Part shown: positions 25,903-34,208 of the stretch, piece after piece | Layout: each line of letters opens with the position of its first letter | Position numbering within the stretch: the first letter of the stretch is position 1 | Translations under genes and position numbers: made by a program | The notes under the pieces: model-generated | The model's input: only the letters and a program-made list of their open reading frames with translations | Database searches by the model: none | Told to the model about the DNA's origin: nothing | From: JAAZKA01 sp034926225 | GTDB lineage: Bacteria > Bacillota > Clostridia > Oscillospirales > QAMX01 | DNA length: 64,000 nt | Direction: 5' to 3' | Assembly (NCBI GenBank): GCA_034926225.1 | Contig: JAYFRF010000002.1 | Span: forward strand, 1 to 64,000

Positions 25903-26262
25903 TTAAAACTCTAGTCCTGCGGCGCGGGCGCCATCGGCGAGTTCCTTAATGCGGCCGGTATAGACATAGCCGGAACGGTCGAAAACGACGGCCTTGCAGC
26001 CCTTTTCGATTGCGCGTTTTGCGACGGCTTCACCGACGAGTTTTGCGGCGGTGCGGTTGCCGCCGTACTGCGCGAAGGCCTTTTCGGTCGAGGAAGCGGA
26101 GCAGATGGTAATACCCTTTTCATCGTCGATGAGCTGGGCATAGACATTTGCAAGGCTTCTGTAGACGCAGAGGCGGGGACGCGCGGTGGTGCCGGAGATC
26201 TTGCCGCGCACGCGCACATGACGCTTTTTACGCTGTATATTGGAATCGACTCTTGAGATCAT
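25903..26262 (-). CDS. rplR: 50S ribosomal protein L18
   Basis: 119 residues, start MISRVDSNIQRKKRHVRVRG, with RLCVYRSLANVYAQLIDDE and the C-terminal FDRSGYVYTGRIKELADGAR. Binds 5S rRNA with L5. GGAGG upstream. Confidence 0.98.
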   Translation of the reverse strand: MISRVDSNIQRKKRHVRVRGKISGTTARPRLCVYRSLANVYAQLIDDEKGITICSASSTEKAFAQYGGNRTAAKLVGEAVAKRAIEKGCKAVVFDRSGYVYTGRIKELADGARAAGLEF

Positions 26263-26276
26263 GAAAGCACCCCTCC

Positions 26277-26816
26277 TTATTTCTTCTTAGCGCCGGTCTT
26301 GCCTTCCTTGCGCAGGATGGTCTCGTCAGCGTACTTAATGCCCTTGCCCTGATAGGGTTCGGGGGGTCTTTTTTCGCGGACTTCGGCGGCGAACTGTCCG
26401 ACCTTCTGCTTATCGGCTCCCTTGATGACGATCTTGCCGGGATCCGGCACTTCGATCTTGATGCCGGGGATTTCAGGCATGATGACCTGATGGGAATAGC
26501 CAAGGTTCATGACGAGTTTGGTACCGTCCTTTTGGGCGCGGTAACCGACGCCGATCACTTCCAAACGCTTTTCAAAGCCTTGGGAGACGCCGTGCACCAT
26601 ATTGGCGACGAGCGCGCGGGTAAGGCCGTGGAGAGCGGCGTCTTTGTCGTCCGTACGGGTAACATGAATAACATTGCCTTCCACCGCAACAGTAATCGCA
26701 GGGTGGACGGTATGGGAAAGCTCACCGAGCTTACCCTTCACGGTAATGTCCGAGCCGTCGATTTTGACATCGACACCGGCGGGGACGGTAATGGGCATTC
26801 TGCCAATTCTCGACAT
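26277..26816 (-). CDS. rplF: 50S ribosomal protein L6
   Basis: 179 residues, two L6 repeats: MSRIGRMPITVPAGVDVKID and the C-terminal RPPEPYQGKGIKYADE signature. Near the sarcin-ricin loop and factor-binding site. Normal length. Confidence 0.98.
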   Translation of the reverse strand: MSRIGRMPITVPAGVDVKIDGSDITVKGKLGELSHTVHPAITVAVEGNVIHVTRTDDKDAALHGLTRALVANMVHGVSQGFEKRLEVIGVGYRAQKDGTKLVMNLGYSHQVIMPEIPGIKIEVPDPGKIVIKGADKQKVGQFAAEVREKRPPEPYQGKGIKYADETILRKEGKTGAKKK

Positions 26817-26832
26817 ATCTTATAATCCTCCC

Positions 26833-27231
26833 TTACCAGACGAACGCGAGGACTTCGCCGCCGACGCCGTTTGCGCGGGCGCGCTTATCCGTCATAACGC
26901 CCTTTGAGGTAGAGATCACAGCGATACCAAGGCCGCGGAGAACTTCGGGAAGCTCTTCAGCGGAGGCATAGACGCGCAGCCCCGGCTTTGACACGCGGCG
27001 CAGTCCCGCGATGGCGCGGTTGCCGTCGGGCAGATATTTCAGGGTCACGCGGATGATGCCCTGGCCGTCGTCTTCCACCTTCTGGAAACTCTTGATATAG
27101 CCCTCTTCAAGGAGGATTTCTGCGATGGCCTTCTTCATGTTGGAGGCCGGGATATCGACCGATTCATGCTTCGCGCTGGACGCGTTGCGGATGCGTGTCA
27201 GCATATCGGCAATCGGATCCGTAATTTGCAT
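26833..27231 (-). CDS. rpsH: 30S ribosomal protein S8
   Basis: 132 residues. ITDPIADMLTRIRNASSAKH at the start and the RNA-binding C-terminal STSKGVMTDKRARANGVGGE. Primary 16S rRNA binder; in E. coli it represses the spc operon. Confidence 0.98.
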   Translation of the reverse strand: MQITDPIADMLTRIRNASSAKHESVDIPASNMKKAIAEILLEEGYIKSFQKVEDDGQGIIRVTLKYLPDGNRAIAGLRRVSKPGLRVYASAEELPEVLRGLGIAVISTSKGVMTDKRARANGVGGEVLAFVW

Positions 27232-27248
27232 AATGTCTCCTCCTTCTC

Positions 27249-27434
27249 TTAGAAACTTGCCTTACGAACGCCCGGGATCTGGCCCTTGTAGGCCAGTTCT
27301 CTAAAGCAAATACGGCAAACACCGTAATCTCTGAGGTAGGCATGGGGTCTGCCGCAGAGCTTGCAGCGGTTATACCCGCGGCTAGAAAACTTCGGGGCAC
27401 GCTGCTGCTTCAAAATCATTGATTTCTTTGCCAT
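27249..27434 (-). CDS. rpsN: 30S ribosomal protein S14, zinc form (type Z)
   Basis: 61 residues: MAKKSMILKQQRAPKFSSRG, then CKLCGRPH and CRICFREL, the two CxxC pairs of the short zinc form. The long C-minus form would be about 100 residues. Confidence 0.98.
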   Translation of the reverse strand: MAKKSMILKQQRAPKFSSRGYNRCKLCGRPHAYLRDYGVCRICFRELAYKGQIPGVRKASF

Positions 27435-27449
27435 TTTGTTTCGTCCCCC

Positions 27450-27992
27450 TTATGCTTTCGCGAACGGCGCGCCGAGAAGCGAGAGAAGCTCACGCGCTTC
27501 TTCGTCGGTGCCCGCGGTGGTGACCATAATGATGTCCATACCACGAATCTTGTCGATTTTATCGTACTCGATTTCGGGGAAGATGAGCTGTTCTTTCAGG
27601 CCGAGGGCGTAGTTGCCGCGGCCGTCGAAAGCGGTTGCGCTGATGCCGCGGAAGTCGCGGACACGGGGCAGCGCCACGTTGAACAGGCGGTCTAAGAACT
27701 CCCACATACGGTTGGAGCGCAGGGTGACTTTGGCGCCGATGGCCATGCCTTCGCGGAGCTTAAAGTTCGCGACGGACTTCTTCGCATGGGTGATCACGGG
27801 CTTCTGGCCGGTAATCGCGGTCAGATCCGCGACGACAGCCTCCAGGGCCTTGGCGTTTTCCTTGGCATCGCCGCAGCCGATGTTGACGACGATCTTCTCA
27901 AGACGCGGAATCTGCATCGGGCTTTTATACTCGAACTTCTTCATCAGCGCGGGAGCGACCTCGTTTTGATATTTTTCCTTCATTCTTGCCAT
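27450..27992 (-). CDS. rplE: 50S ribosomal protein L5
   Basis: 180 residues. YQNEVAPALMKKFEYKSPMQ, KPVITHAKKSVANFKLREGM and the C-terminal DIIMVTTAGTDEEARELL. Binds 5S rRNA and contacts P-site tRNA. Confidence 0.98.
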   Translation of the reverse strand: MARMKEKYQNEVAPALMKKFEYKSPMQIPRLEKIVVNIGCGDAKENAKALEAVVADLTAITGQKPVITHAKKSVANFKLREGMAIGAKVTLRSNRMWEFLDRLFNVALPRVRDFRGISATAFDGRGNYALGLKEQLIFPEIEYDKIDKIRGMDIIMVTTAGTDEEARELLSLLGAPFAKA

Positions 27993-28006
27993 ACTCGACT
28001 GCCTCC

Positions 28007-28324
28007 TTACAGGGCGGCGCCGCAGTGGCGGCAGACGCGTGTTTTTTCGCCCTTATCGTCGACCTTTGTCGCGATGCGGGTGGGTTCCTTGCACTTGGGG
28101 CAAACGGTCATGACCTTGCAGGCGTAGAGGGGGAGCTCGGTCTTCACGATGCCGCCCTGGTCGCCCTGCTTCTTGGGCTTTTTATGCATGGTCGCCATAT
28201 TGACGCCCTCGACGACGAGTTTGTCGTTTTCGGCCTCGGTGCGGACGACCTTGCCGCGCTTGCCGCGATCCTTACCGGAGATCACGACGACGGTGTCGCC
28301 CTTTTTAATCTTCAAAGCGTTCAT
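28007..28324 (-). CDS. rplX: 50S ribosomal protein L24 with CxxC pairs
   Basis: 105 residues. KOW motif at the start (IKKGDTVVVISGKDRGKRGK) and a C-terminal part with two CxxC pairs (CPKC and CRHC), which could bind zinc. Initiates 50S assembly. Confidence 0.98.
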   Translation of the reverse strand: MNALKIKKGDTVVVISGKDRGKRGKVVRTEAENDKLVVEGVNMATMHKKPKKQGDQGGIVKTELPLYACKVMTVCPKCKEPTRIATKVDDKGEKTRVCRHCGAAL

Positions 28325-28339
28325 TCTTCTCGGGCCTCC

Positions 28340-28708
28340 TTACAGAACCTCGGGCGCGAGGGAAAGGATCTTCATATAATCCCGATCACGCAGCTCACGG
28401 GCCACCGGTCCAAAGATACGGGTACCCTGAGGGTTTTTATCTTCCTTAACGAGCACGGCGGCATTGTCGTCAAAGCGAACATAGCTGCCGTCGGCGCGGC
28501 GGACAGCCTTCGTTGTGCGGACGATGACGGCACGAACGACCTGTCCCTTTTTCACCTGACCACCGGGGGCTGCGCGGCGCACCGAGCAGACGATGACGTC
28601 GCCGATGGAGCCGTATTTTCTCACGGAGCCGCCGAGGACGCGGATGCACTTAAGCTCTTTTGCCCCCGAGTTGTCGGCTACGCGCAATTTGGTTTCTTCT
28701 TGTACCAT
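28340..28708 (-). CDS. rplN: 50S ribosomal protein L14
   Basis: 122 residues, highly conserved: VQEETKLRVADNSGAKELKC, KKGQVVRAVIVRTTK, VARELRDRDYMKILSLAPEV. Contacts 16S rRNA at an intersubunit bridge. Confidence 0.98.
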   Translation of the reverse strand: MVQEETKLRVADNSGAKELKCIRVLGGSVRKYGSIGDVIVCSVRRAAPGGQVKKGQVVRAVIVRTTKAVRRADGSYVRFDDNAAVLVKEDKNPQGTRIFGPVARELRDRDYMKILSLAPEVL

Positions 28709-28723
28709 GAGTAGCCTTCCTCC

Positions 28724-28978
28724 TTAGCGTGCTTTCTCGATGATCTCGACGACGCGCCATCTCTTGTCCTTAGAAATCGGACGGGTTTCCATGACGAGCA
28801 CGCGGTCGCCGACGCCGCACGCGTTGTTTTCATCGTGGGCTTTCAGGCGATACGTCGATTTAACATACTTCTTATACAGCGGATGCTGGCTTAAACCCTC
28901 AATCGCGACGACGACCGTCTTATCCATCTTATCGGACACGACCACGCCCGTACGCGTCTTACGGAAAGCTCTATCCAT
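28724..28978 (-). CDS. rpsQ: 30S ribosomal protein S17
   Basis: 84 residues, OB fold: RKTRTGVVVSDKMDKTVVVA and GDRVLVMETRPISKDKRWRV. Five bp after rpmC. Confidence 0.98.
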   Translation of the reverse strand: MDRAFRKTRTGVVVSDKMDKTVVVAIEGLSQHPLYKKYVKSTYRLKAHDENNACGVGDRVLVMETRPISKDKRWRVVEIIEKAR

Positions 28979-28983
28979 ATTAT

Positions 28984-29175
28984 TTACCTCCCGTTTTTCT
29001 CACGCAGGATCGTCTGGACGCGCGCGATATCACGGCGCACCTCAACGATTTTCAGCGGATTATCAATCTGCTTCGTCGCGTTCTGGAAACGAAGGTTAAA
29101 AAGATCCTTTTTAAGATCGCCGAGTTTTGCGGAAAGCTCCTCGGGCGACATTTTACGCACTTCATTAGCCTTCAT
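28984..29175 (-). CDS. rpmC: 50S ribosomal protein L29
   Basis: 63 residues from ATG 29175 (MKANEVRKMSPEELSAKLGD). It overlaps the 3' end of rplP by 11 bp, a common arrangement. Upstream in-frame ATGs lie deeper in rplP. LFNLRFQNATKQIDNPLKI is the conserved helix pair. Docking site for trigger factor and SRP with L23. Confidence 0.97.
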   Translation of the reverse strand: MKANEVRKMSPEELSAKLGDLKKDLFNLRFQNATKQIDNPLKIVEVRRDIARVQTILREKNGR

Positions 29176-29611
29176 TATCGTCACCGCCTGTCTCACTGCT
29201 GAGCCCCTCGCGCCGGACGAACTTCGTCTTGATCGGGAGCTTATATCCGGCGAGACGCATCGCCTCGCGCGCTTCTTCCTCGGTCACGCCGTCCATCTCA
29301 AAGAGAACGCGGCCGGGTTTCACAACCGCTACCCAGTACTCGGGGCTGCCCTTACCGGAACCCATTCGAGTCTCGGCCGGCTTCTGAGTCACGGGCTTGT
29401 CGGGGAAAATCTTGATATATACCTGACCGCCACGCTTGATGTAGCGGGTCATGGCGATACGGGCGGCTTCGATCTGATTGGAGGTGATCCAAGCCGGCTC
29501 CATTGCCATCAGGCCGTAATCGCCGTTGCTGACGAAGTTGCCGCGAAGCGCACGGCCCTTCATGCGGCCTCTCTGCTGCTTGCGGTACTTCACTCTCTTA
29601 GGCAGAAGCAT
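29165..29611 (-). CDS. rplP: 50S ribosomal protein L16
   Basis: 148 residues: MLLPKRVKYRKQQRGRMKGR and the RMGSGKGSPEYWVAVVKPGR signature, slightly longer than usual at an acidic C-terminus (ETGGDDNEG). Its ATG overlaps the rpsC stop by one base. Part of the peptidyl-transferase surroundings. Confidence 0.98.
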   Translation of the reverse strand: MLLPKRVKYRKQQRGRMKGRALRGNFVSNGDYGLMAMEPAWITSNQIEAARIAMTRYIKRGGQVYIKIFPDKPVTQKPAETRMGSGKGSPEYWVAVVKPGRVLFEMDGVTEEEAREAMRLAGYKLPIKTKFVRREGLSSETGGDDNEG

Positions 29612-30696
29612 TATTGATTGCCTCCTTCCGGTTTCTTCGGCGCCTCCCCCGCGGGACGGGTTTCCGCTGCGGGACGGGGAGTGCCTGGCGCACGATTGAA
29701 GCTGCCGGGGGCGCGGTCTCCGCCCTGTGGGCGGAAGCCACCCTGGCCGGGTGCGCGATTATAGCCGCCCTGCGGACGGTCGCCGGGCGCACGGTTAAAG
29801 CCGCCCTGACCGGGGGCACGGTTGAAGCCGCCTTGCGGACGGTCGCCGGGGGCACGGTTGAAGCCGCCCTGACCGGGTGCGCGGTCTCCGCCCTGTGGGC
29901 GGTAGCCGCCCTGACCGGGTGCACGGTTAAAGCCACCCTGGCCGGGCGCGCGGTCTCCGCCCTGTGGGCGGTAGCCGCCCTGCGGACGGTCGCCACGGCG
30001 ATCACCGCGGTCGCGGCGGTCACGGCGGTCACGGGAGGGAGCTTCGACGGTAGATTGACGGGGGCCTCCAGTGAGGATTTCACCGCGGTAGATCCAGACC
30101 TTGCAGCCGATACGGCCGTAGGTGGTCTTCGCTTCGGCGAAACCGTAATCGATGTCGGCGCGCAGAGTCTGAAGCGGAATGGTTCCCTCATGGTAGTGCT
30201 CGGTACGGGCGATTTCGGCGCCGCCGAGGCGTCCGGAGACGCAGGTCTTGATTCCGCGGGCACCGGCCTTGGTCGCGCGTCCCATCGCCTGCTTCATGGC
30301 GCGGCGGAAGGAGGTACGCTTCTCAAGCTGGGAGGCGATGCTTTCGGCAACGAGCTGGGCGTTGATATCGGTGTTGCGGACCTCAACGATATTTACAGCG
30401 ACGCTCTTGCCGATGAGCTTTTCGAGGTTTAAGCGGAGCTTTTCGATATCCGCACCGCCGCGGCCGATCACGATTCCGGGACGGGCGCAGTGAATGAAGA
30501 CGCGAACCTTCGCGGGGCTTCTTTCAATTTCGATTTTCGGGATACCGGCGGCGAAGAGGAGATCCTTGAGATATTTGCGGATCTTAAAATCCTCTACTAG
30601 AAGATCGCCGACTTTTTCATTTTTTGCGTACCATCTGGAATCCCAATCCGAGATGACGCCGACGCGCAGACCGTGCGGATTGACCTTCTGACCCAT
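29611..30696 (-). CDS. rpsC: 30S ribosomal protein S3 with long Gly/Arg/Pro-rich C-terminal repeat tail
   Basis: 361 residues. Residues 1 to about 218 are a normal S3: MGQKVNPHGLRVGVISDWDS, KH domain with VIGRGGADIEKL, ending ILTGGPRQ. The usual protein ends a few residues later; here a further 140 or so residues follow. First comes a charged DRRDRRDRGDRRGDR stretch, then about a dozen repeats built from GDRAPGQGG, FNRAPG and YRPQGG, then a Pro/Glu-rich end. The tail is predicted disordered, positively charged and RNA-binding-like. S3 lies at the mRNA entry channel, so the tail would extend from there. Frame and stop are clean and the tail is in frame with an rplP-overlapping stop. Confidence 0.96.
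   Translation of the reverse strand: MGQKVNPHGLRVGVISDWDSRWYAKNEKVGDLLVEDFKIRKYLKDLLFAAGIPKIEIERSPAKVRVFIHCARPGIVIGRGGADIEKLRLNLEKLIGKSVAVNIVEVRNTDINAQLVAESIASQLEKRTSFRRAMKQAMGRATKAGARGIKTCVSGRLGGAEIARTEHYHEGTIPLQTLRADIDYGFAEAKTTYGRIGCKVWIYRGEILTGGPRQSTVEAPSRDRRDRRDRGDRRGDRPQGGYRPQGGDRAPGQGGFNRAPGQGGYRPQGGDRAPGQGGFNRAPGDRPQGGFNRAPGQGGFNRAPGDRPQGGYNRAPGQGGFRPQGGDRAPGSFNRAPGTPRPAAETRPAGEAPKKPEGGNQ
29690..30045 (-). repeat. GC-rich coding repeats of the S3 tail
   Basis: Imperfect 27- to 36-bp direct repeats encoding F/Y-N-R-A-P-G, Q-G-G and D-R-P-Q-G-G blocks in varied order, six copies of NRAPG. Mosaic order suggests repeat shuffling by slippage or recombination. Confidence 0.85.
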
Positions 30697-30700
30697 TTGA

Positions 30701-31042
30701 TTAGACCTCCCTTTCGGCGACCGCGAGAGTGATATGCGAGCTGCGCTTCAAGATACGGGCCGCCGAGCCGCGGGCGCGGGGCATGACACGCTTGAGTGTC
30801 GGCCCGGGGCAGCTGAAGACGTCGGCGACGTAGAGCTTGTTGACATCCATCTCGAAATTATTCTCGGCGTTGGCGAGCGCGCTCTTCAAAAGCTTCAGGA
30901 GAAGCTCGGACGCGGCCTTCGGGGTGTGAGAGAGAATGGCGGCGGCTTCGGAGACATCCTTGCCGCGGATGAGGGTGCAGACGATCTTGACCTTACGCGG
31001 TGAGATACGCGCGTGTCTCAAATAAGCGTATGCTTTATCCAT
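30701..31042 (-). CDS. rplV: 50S ribosomal protein L22
   Basis: 113 residues from ATG 31042 (MDKAYAYLRHARISPRKVKI), GGAGG upstream. Longer readings of the frame enter rpsS. Contains AAILSHTPKAASELLLKLLK and the tunnel beta-hairpin GPTLKRVMPRARGSA. Lines the exit tunnel. Confidence 0.97.
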   Translation of the reverse strand: MDKAYAYLRHARISPRKVKIVCTLIRGKDVSEAAAILSHTPKAASELLLKLLKSALANAENNFEMDVNKLYVADVFSCPGPTLKRVMPRARGSAARILKRSSHITLAVAEREV

Positions 31043-31055
31043 TTTGATCCTCCTA

Positions 31056-31343
31056 TTACTTAGCCGCCGTCGCCGCCGTCGTCTTCGCACCGGCGTGACC
31101 GCGGAAAGTACGGGTAGGCGCGAACTCACCAAGCTTATGGCCTACCATATCCTCGGTGATGTACACCGGCACATGCTTGCGGCCATCGTGGACGGCGATG
31201 GTGTGGCCAACGAACGACGGGAAGATAGTGGAGGCGCGGGACCAGGTCTTGAGCACGTGCTTTTCGCCTGACTGATTCAGTGCCTCTACGCGCTTGTAGA
31301 GCTCAGGAGCCACGAACGGGCCCTTTTTGATGCTTCTTGACAT
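31056..31343 (-). CDS. rpsS: 30S ribosomal protein S19
   Basis: 95 residues: SRSIKKGPFVAPELYKRVEA, SRASTIFPSFVGHTIAVHDG, GHKLGEFAPTRTFRGHAG. Head protein next to S13; Ala/Thr-rich end. Confidence 0.98.
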   Translation of the reverse strand: MSRSIKKGPFVAPELYKRVEALNQSGEKHVLKTWSRASTIFPSFVGHTIAVHDGRKHVPVYITEDMVGHKLGEFAPTRTFRGHAGAKTTAATAAK

Positions 31344-31355
31344 GTGGTGACCTCC

Positions 31356-32189
31356 TTACTTGCTTCCGCGGCGCTTGACAATGAACTTGTCGGTACGGTG
31401 ATTCTTATTACGCGTCTTATAGCCGAGAGCAGGCTTGCCCCAAGGGGTAAGCGGGCCGGGATGGCCGATCGGCGACTTGCCTTCACCACCGCCGTGCGGA
31501 TGGTCGACCGGGTTCATAACGGAACCGCGGACGGTCGGACGAATGCCCATATGACGAACGCGGCCAGCCTTACCGAGCTGTTCGTTTTCGTGGTCGAGGT
31601 TGCCGATCTGACCGATCGTCACGCGGCAATTCATCGGGACGAGGCGAACCTCACCGGAGGGGAGGCGAACCTGTGCGTAGTCGCCTTCTTTGGCCATCAG
31701 CTGAGCGGCGCCGCCAGCGGCGCGGACGAGCTGAGCGCCGCGTCCGGGGTAAAGCTCGATGTTGTGGATGAAGGTACCGACGGGGACGTTCGAGATGAGC
31801 ATCGCATTGCCGGGCTTAATATCGGCGGCGGCGGCGGAGACTACGTTGTCGCCGGCCTTCATGCCCACGGGGGCGAGGATATAGCGGCGTTCAGTGTCGG
31901 CGTACTCGAGAAGCGCGATGTTCGCGGAGCGGTTGGGGTCATACTCGATTGCGAGGACAGTGGCCGCGACGTCCAGCTTGTCGCGTTTGAAATCGATGAC
32001 GCGGTATTTCCTGCGTTCACCGCCGCCGTGGTGACGGACGGTAATTTTGCCATAGCTGTTACGTCCCGCGTGCTTTTTCATGGGTTCCAGCAGGGACTTT
32101 TCGGGTGCCTTCTTCGTCAGTTCGGCATCGTAGACGACGGTCATATGACGCAGAGACGGAGTTTTGGGCTTAAACGTTTTTATCGGCAT
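31356..32189 (-). CDS. rplB: 50S ribosomal protein L2
   Basis: 277 residues. AGRNSYGKITVRHHGGGERR, and the C-terminal signature MNPVDHPHGGGEGKSPIGHP with the conserved His implicated in peptidyl-transferase structure. Normal length. Confidence 0.98.
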   Translation of the reverse strand: MPIKTFKPKTPSLRHMTVVYDAELTKKAPEKSLLEPMKKHAGRNSYGKITVRHHGGGERRKYRVIDFKRDKLDVAATVLAIEYDPNRSANIALLEYADTERRYILAPVGMKAGDNVVSAAAADIKPGNAMLISNVPVGTFIHNIELYPGRGAQLVRAAGGAAQLMAKEGDYAQVRLPSGEVRLVPMNCRVTIGQIGNLDHENEQLGKAGRVRHMGIRPTVRGSVMNPVDHPHGGGEGKSPIGHPGPLTPWGKPALGYKTRNKNHRTDKFIVKRRGSK

Positions 32190-32207
32190 TTATACTCACT
32201 CCCCTGC

Positions 32208-32501
32208 TCAAATCATGCTTTCGAAGAACTCAATAGTCTTCGACTTTTCGGTAACGGTAACGATCGCCTTTTTCCAGGCGGGGCGGGTACCGGAGGTGGC
32301 GCCCATACGTTTTTCCTTACCGTCGTAGTTCATGGTGTTGACGCTTTCGACCTCAACGCCGAAGATTTTCTCAACGGCTTCGCGGATCTCGATCTTATTC
32401 GCGGTCTTTTCGACGGCGAAGGTGTAGCGGCGAGCGCGGGCGTCTTCCATGGAGCGTTCGGTAACGATAGGCTTTTTAATTACATCGTAAACAGTTTTCA
32501 T
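32208..32501 (-). CDS. rplW: 50S ribosomal protein L23
   Basis: 97 residues: VYDVIKKPIVTERSMEDARA, RYTFAVEKTANKIEIREAVE, VESVNTMNYDGKEKRMG. At the tunnel exit, binding trigger factor and SRP. Start overlaps the rplD stop by 4 bp. Confidence 0.98.
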   Translation of the reverse strand: MKTVYDVIKKPIVTERSMEDARARRYTFAVEKTANKIEIREAVEKIFGVEVESVNTMNYDGKEKRMGATSGTRPAWKKAIVTVTEKSKTIEFFESMI

Positions 32502-33124
32502 TTGCCGAATACCTCCTCGAGCTTCGAGACGGCGTCGCGGTCGATCACGAGCTTACCGCTGTCGATGATATCATAGGTGTTGATCAGGTTTGCGAGCTGC
32601 GTGCGAACACCGGGGATATTCCGAGCGGAGAGGACGACATTGCGGCGGGTCTCGGGGGTAACGACGTAGGCCTTTTTATCGGCGCCGAGCGCGCCGAGGA
32701 ATTTCACAAAGGACTTTGTTTTGATTTCGGTGCAGTCGAGACGATCGACGACGACAACGTCACCGGAAGCGGCCTTATCGGAGAGCGCGGATAAGAGTGC
32801 GAGTCTCTTATACTTACGGTTTAACGAGAAGCCATAATCACGGGGCTTCGGAGCGAAGACGACGCCGCCGTGGATCCATTGCGGAGCGCGGGTAGACCCC
32901 TGACGGGCGCGGCCGGTACCCTTCTGGCGCCACGGCTTGCGGCCGCCGCCGGAGACTTCGGCGCGCGTGAGAGAACTCTGGGTTCCCTGACGGAGATTCG
33001 CGAGGTGTTGTTTCACCGCCGCGTGCATCGCAATACCGTTGGGCTCGATTCCGAAAACGCTGGAAGGAAGCTCCATCTCGCCGATTTTTTCGCCGGCCAT
33101 GTTATAAAGCTGTGCCTTAGGCAT
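32498..33124 (-). CDS. rplD: 50S ribosomal protein L4
   Basis: 208 residues. The tunnel loop TRAEVSGGGRKPWRQKGTGR followed by ARQGSTRAPQWIHGGVVF is intact. In E. coli L4 represses the S10 operon by binding its leader; the long leader before rpsJ here would be a natural target, though this is inference. Confidence 0.98.
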   Translation of the reverse strand: MPKAQLYNMAGEKIGEMELPSSVFGIEPNGIAMHAAVKQHLANLRQGTQSSLTRAEVSGGGRKPWRQKGTGRARQGSTRAPQWIHGGVVFAPKPRDYGFSLNRKYKRLALLSALSDKAASGDVVVVDRLDCTEIKTKSFVKFLGALGADKKAYVVTPETRRNVVLSARNIPGVRTQLANLINTYDIIDSGKLVIDRDAVSKLEEVFGK

Positions 33125-33149
33125 ATTCTGTTTCCTCCTTTACGTCTTC

Positions 33150-33785
33150 TTATTTGTTCTTGACGGTGTTCTTGATGTAGACGATGCCACCGCGCGGACC
33201 GGGGACTGCTCCCCGCACGCAGATGACGTTCAGTTCGTCGTCGACCTTCACAACGTCAAGATTCTGGATGGTTACCTGCTCCACGCCGTACTGACCGGCC
33301 ATATGCTTACCCGGCATAACGCGGGAGGGGTCGGTGTTGGCGCCCATAGAACCGACAGAGCGGTGTACGGGGCCGACGCCGTGGGTGTGGCACTGCACGG
33401 CCTGATTCCAGCGTTTCACGACGCCGGTATAACCGTGACCCTTTGTGGTTCCGACAACGTCGACGCAATCGCCGACGGCGAAAGCGGAGGCTTTTACGAC
33501 GTCGCCCACGTTCATGGAAGCGGCATCCTCGAGGCGGAACTCATGCAGGTACTTTTGGGGGTTGACGCCGGCCTTTTTGGCGTGGCCGACTTCGGGCTTA
33601 CTCTGTTTCTTTTCCGCGACCTCGTTAAAGCCGAGCTGAACGGAGTCGTAGCCATCGCGATCCGCCTGCTTCTTCTGAACGACGACGCAGGGGCCGGCCT
33701 CGATGACGGTGACAGGGATGATCTTTCCATCCGCGTCGAAGATCTGCGTCATGCCGACTTTTCTGCCGATGATTGCTTTCTTCAT
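33150..33785 (-). CDS. rplC: 50S ribosomal protein L3
   Basis: 211 residues: KKAIIGRKVGMTQIFDADGK, GTTKGHGYTGVVKRWN, MGANTDPSRVMPGKHMAGQY. Early assembly protein near the peptidyl-transferase centre. Separated from rpsJ by 117 bp, which holds a short CGAAAAG/CTTTTCG hairpin just after rpsJ (33882-33903). Confidence 0.98.
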   Translation of the reverse strand: MKKAIIGRKVGMTQIFDADGKIIPVTVIEAGPCVVVQKKQADRDGYDSVQLGFNEVAEKKQSKPEVGHAKKAGVNPQKYLHEFRLEDAASMNVGDVVKASAFAVGDCVDVVGTTKGHGYTGVVKRWNQAVQCHTHGVGPVHRSVGSMGANTDPSRVMPGKHMAGQYGVEQVTIQNLDVVKVDDELNVICVRGAVPGPRGGIVYIKNTVKNK

Positions 33786-33902
33786 GAAATGTTTTCCTCC
33801 TTGGGAGACGGCTGCATCTTAATCCGTTTCCCGGTTATTGGTTGACGGGTTTTGCCGCCAACATGACCTTGTATAGATGACGAAAAGGTGTGGAGCTTTT
33901 CG

Positions 33903-34208
33903 TTACACCATCTTGATTTCGATTTCCACGCCGGCGGGGAGATCGAGATTCATCATGGCGTCGACGGTCTTTCCGGAGGGCGCCTCGATATCGATCAAGC
34001 GCTTATGGGTACGGCGTTCGAACTGTTCGCGGGAGTCCTTATACTTATGAACAGCGCGCAGGATCGTGACGATTTCGGTTTTTGTGGGAAGCGGGATCGG
34101 GCCGGAGACCTTGGAGCCGGTACGCTGTGCGGCTTCCACGATACGCTTGGCGGTCTGATCGATCAGCTGATGATCGTAAGCCTTGAGACGAATTCTCATC
34201 TTTTCCAT
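33903..34208 (-). CDS. rpsJ: 30S ribosomal protein S10
   Basis: 101 residues from ATG 34208 (MEKMRIRLKAYDHQLIDQTA), GGAAGG 8 nt upstream. An in-frame ATG seven codons earlier lacks a site. Contains RIVEAAQRTGSKVSGPIPLP. First gene of the block; also the NusB partner in antitermination in other bacteria. Confidence 0.98.
   Translation of the reverse strand: MEKMRIRLKAYDHQLIDQTAKRIVEAAQRTGSKVSGPIPLPTKTEIVTILRAVHKYKDSREQFERRTHKRLIDIEAPSGKTVDAMMNLDLPAGVEIEIKMV

Noticed and set aside
29598..30263. Long minus-strand frame rich in TVPPATVRKAA within rpsC
   Set aside because: Alternate frame of the S3 tail repeats; S3 itself is in the other frame and clearly conserved.
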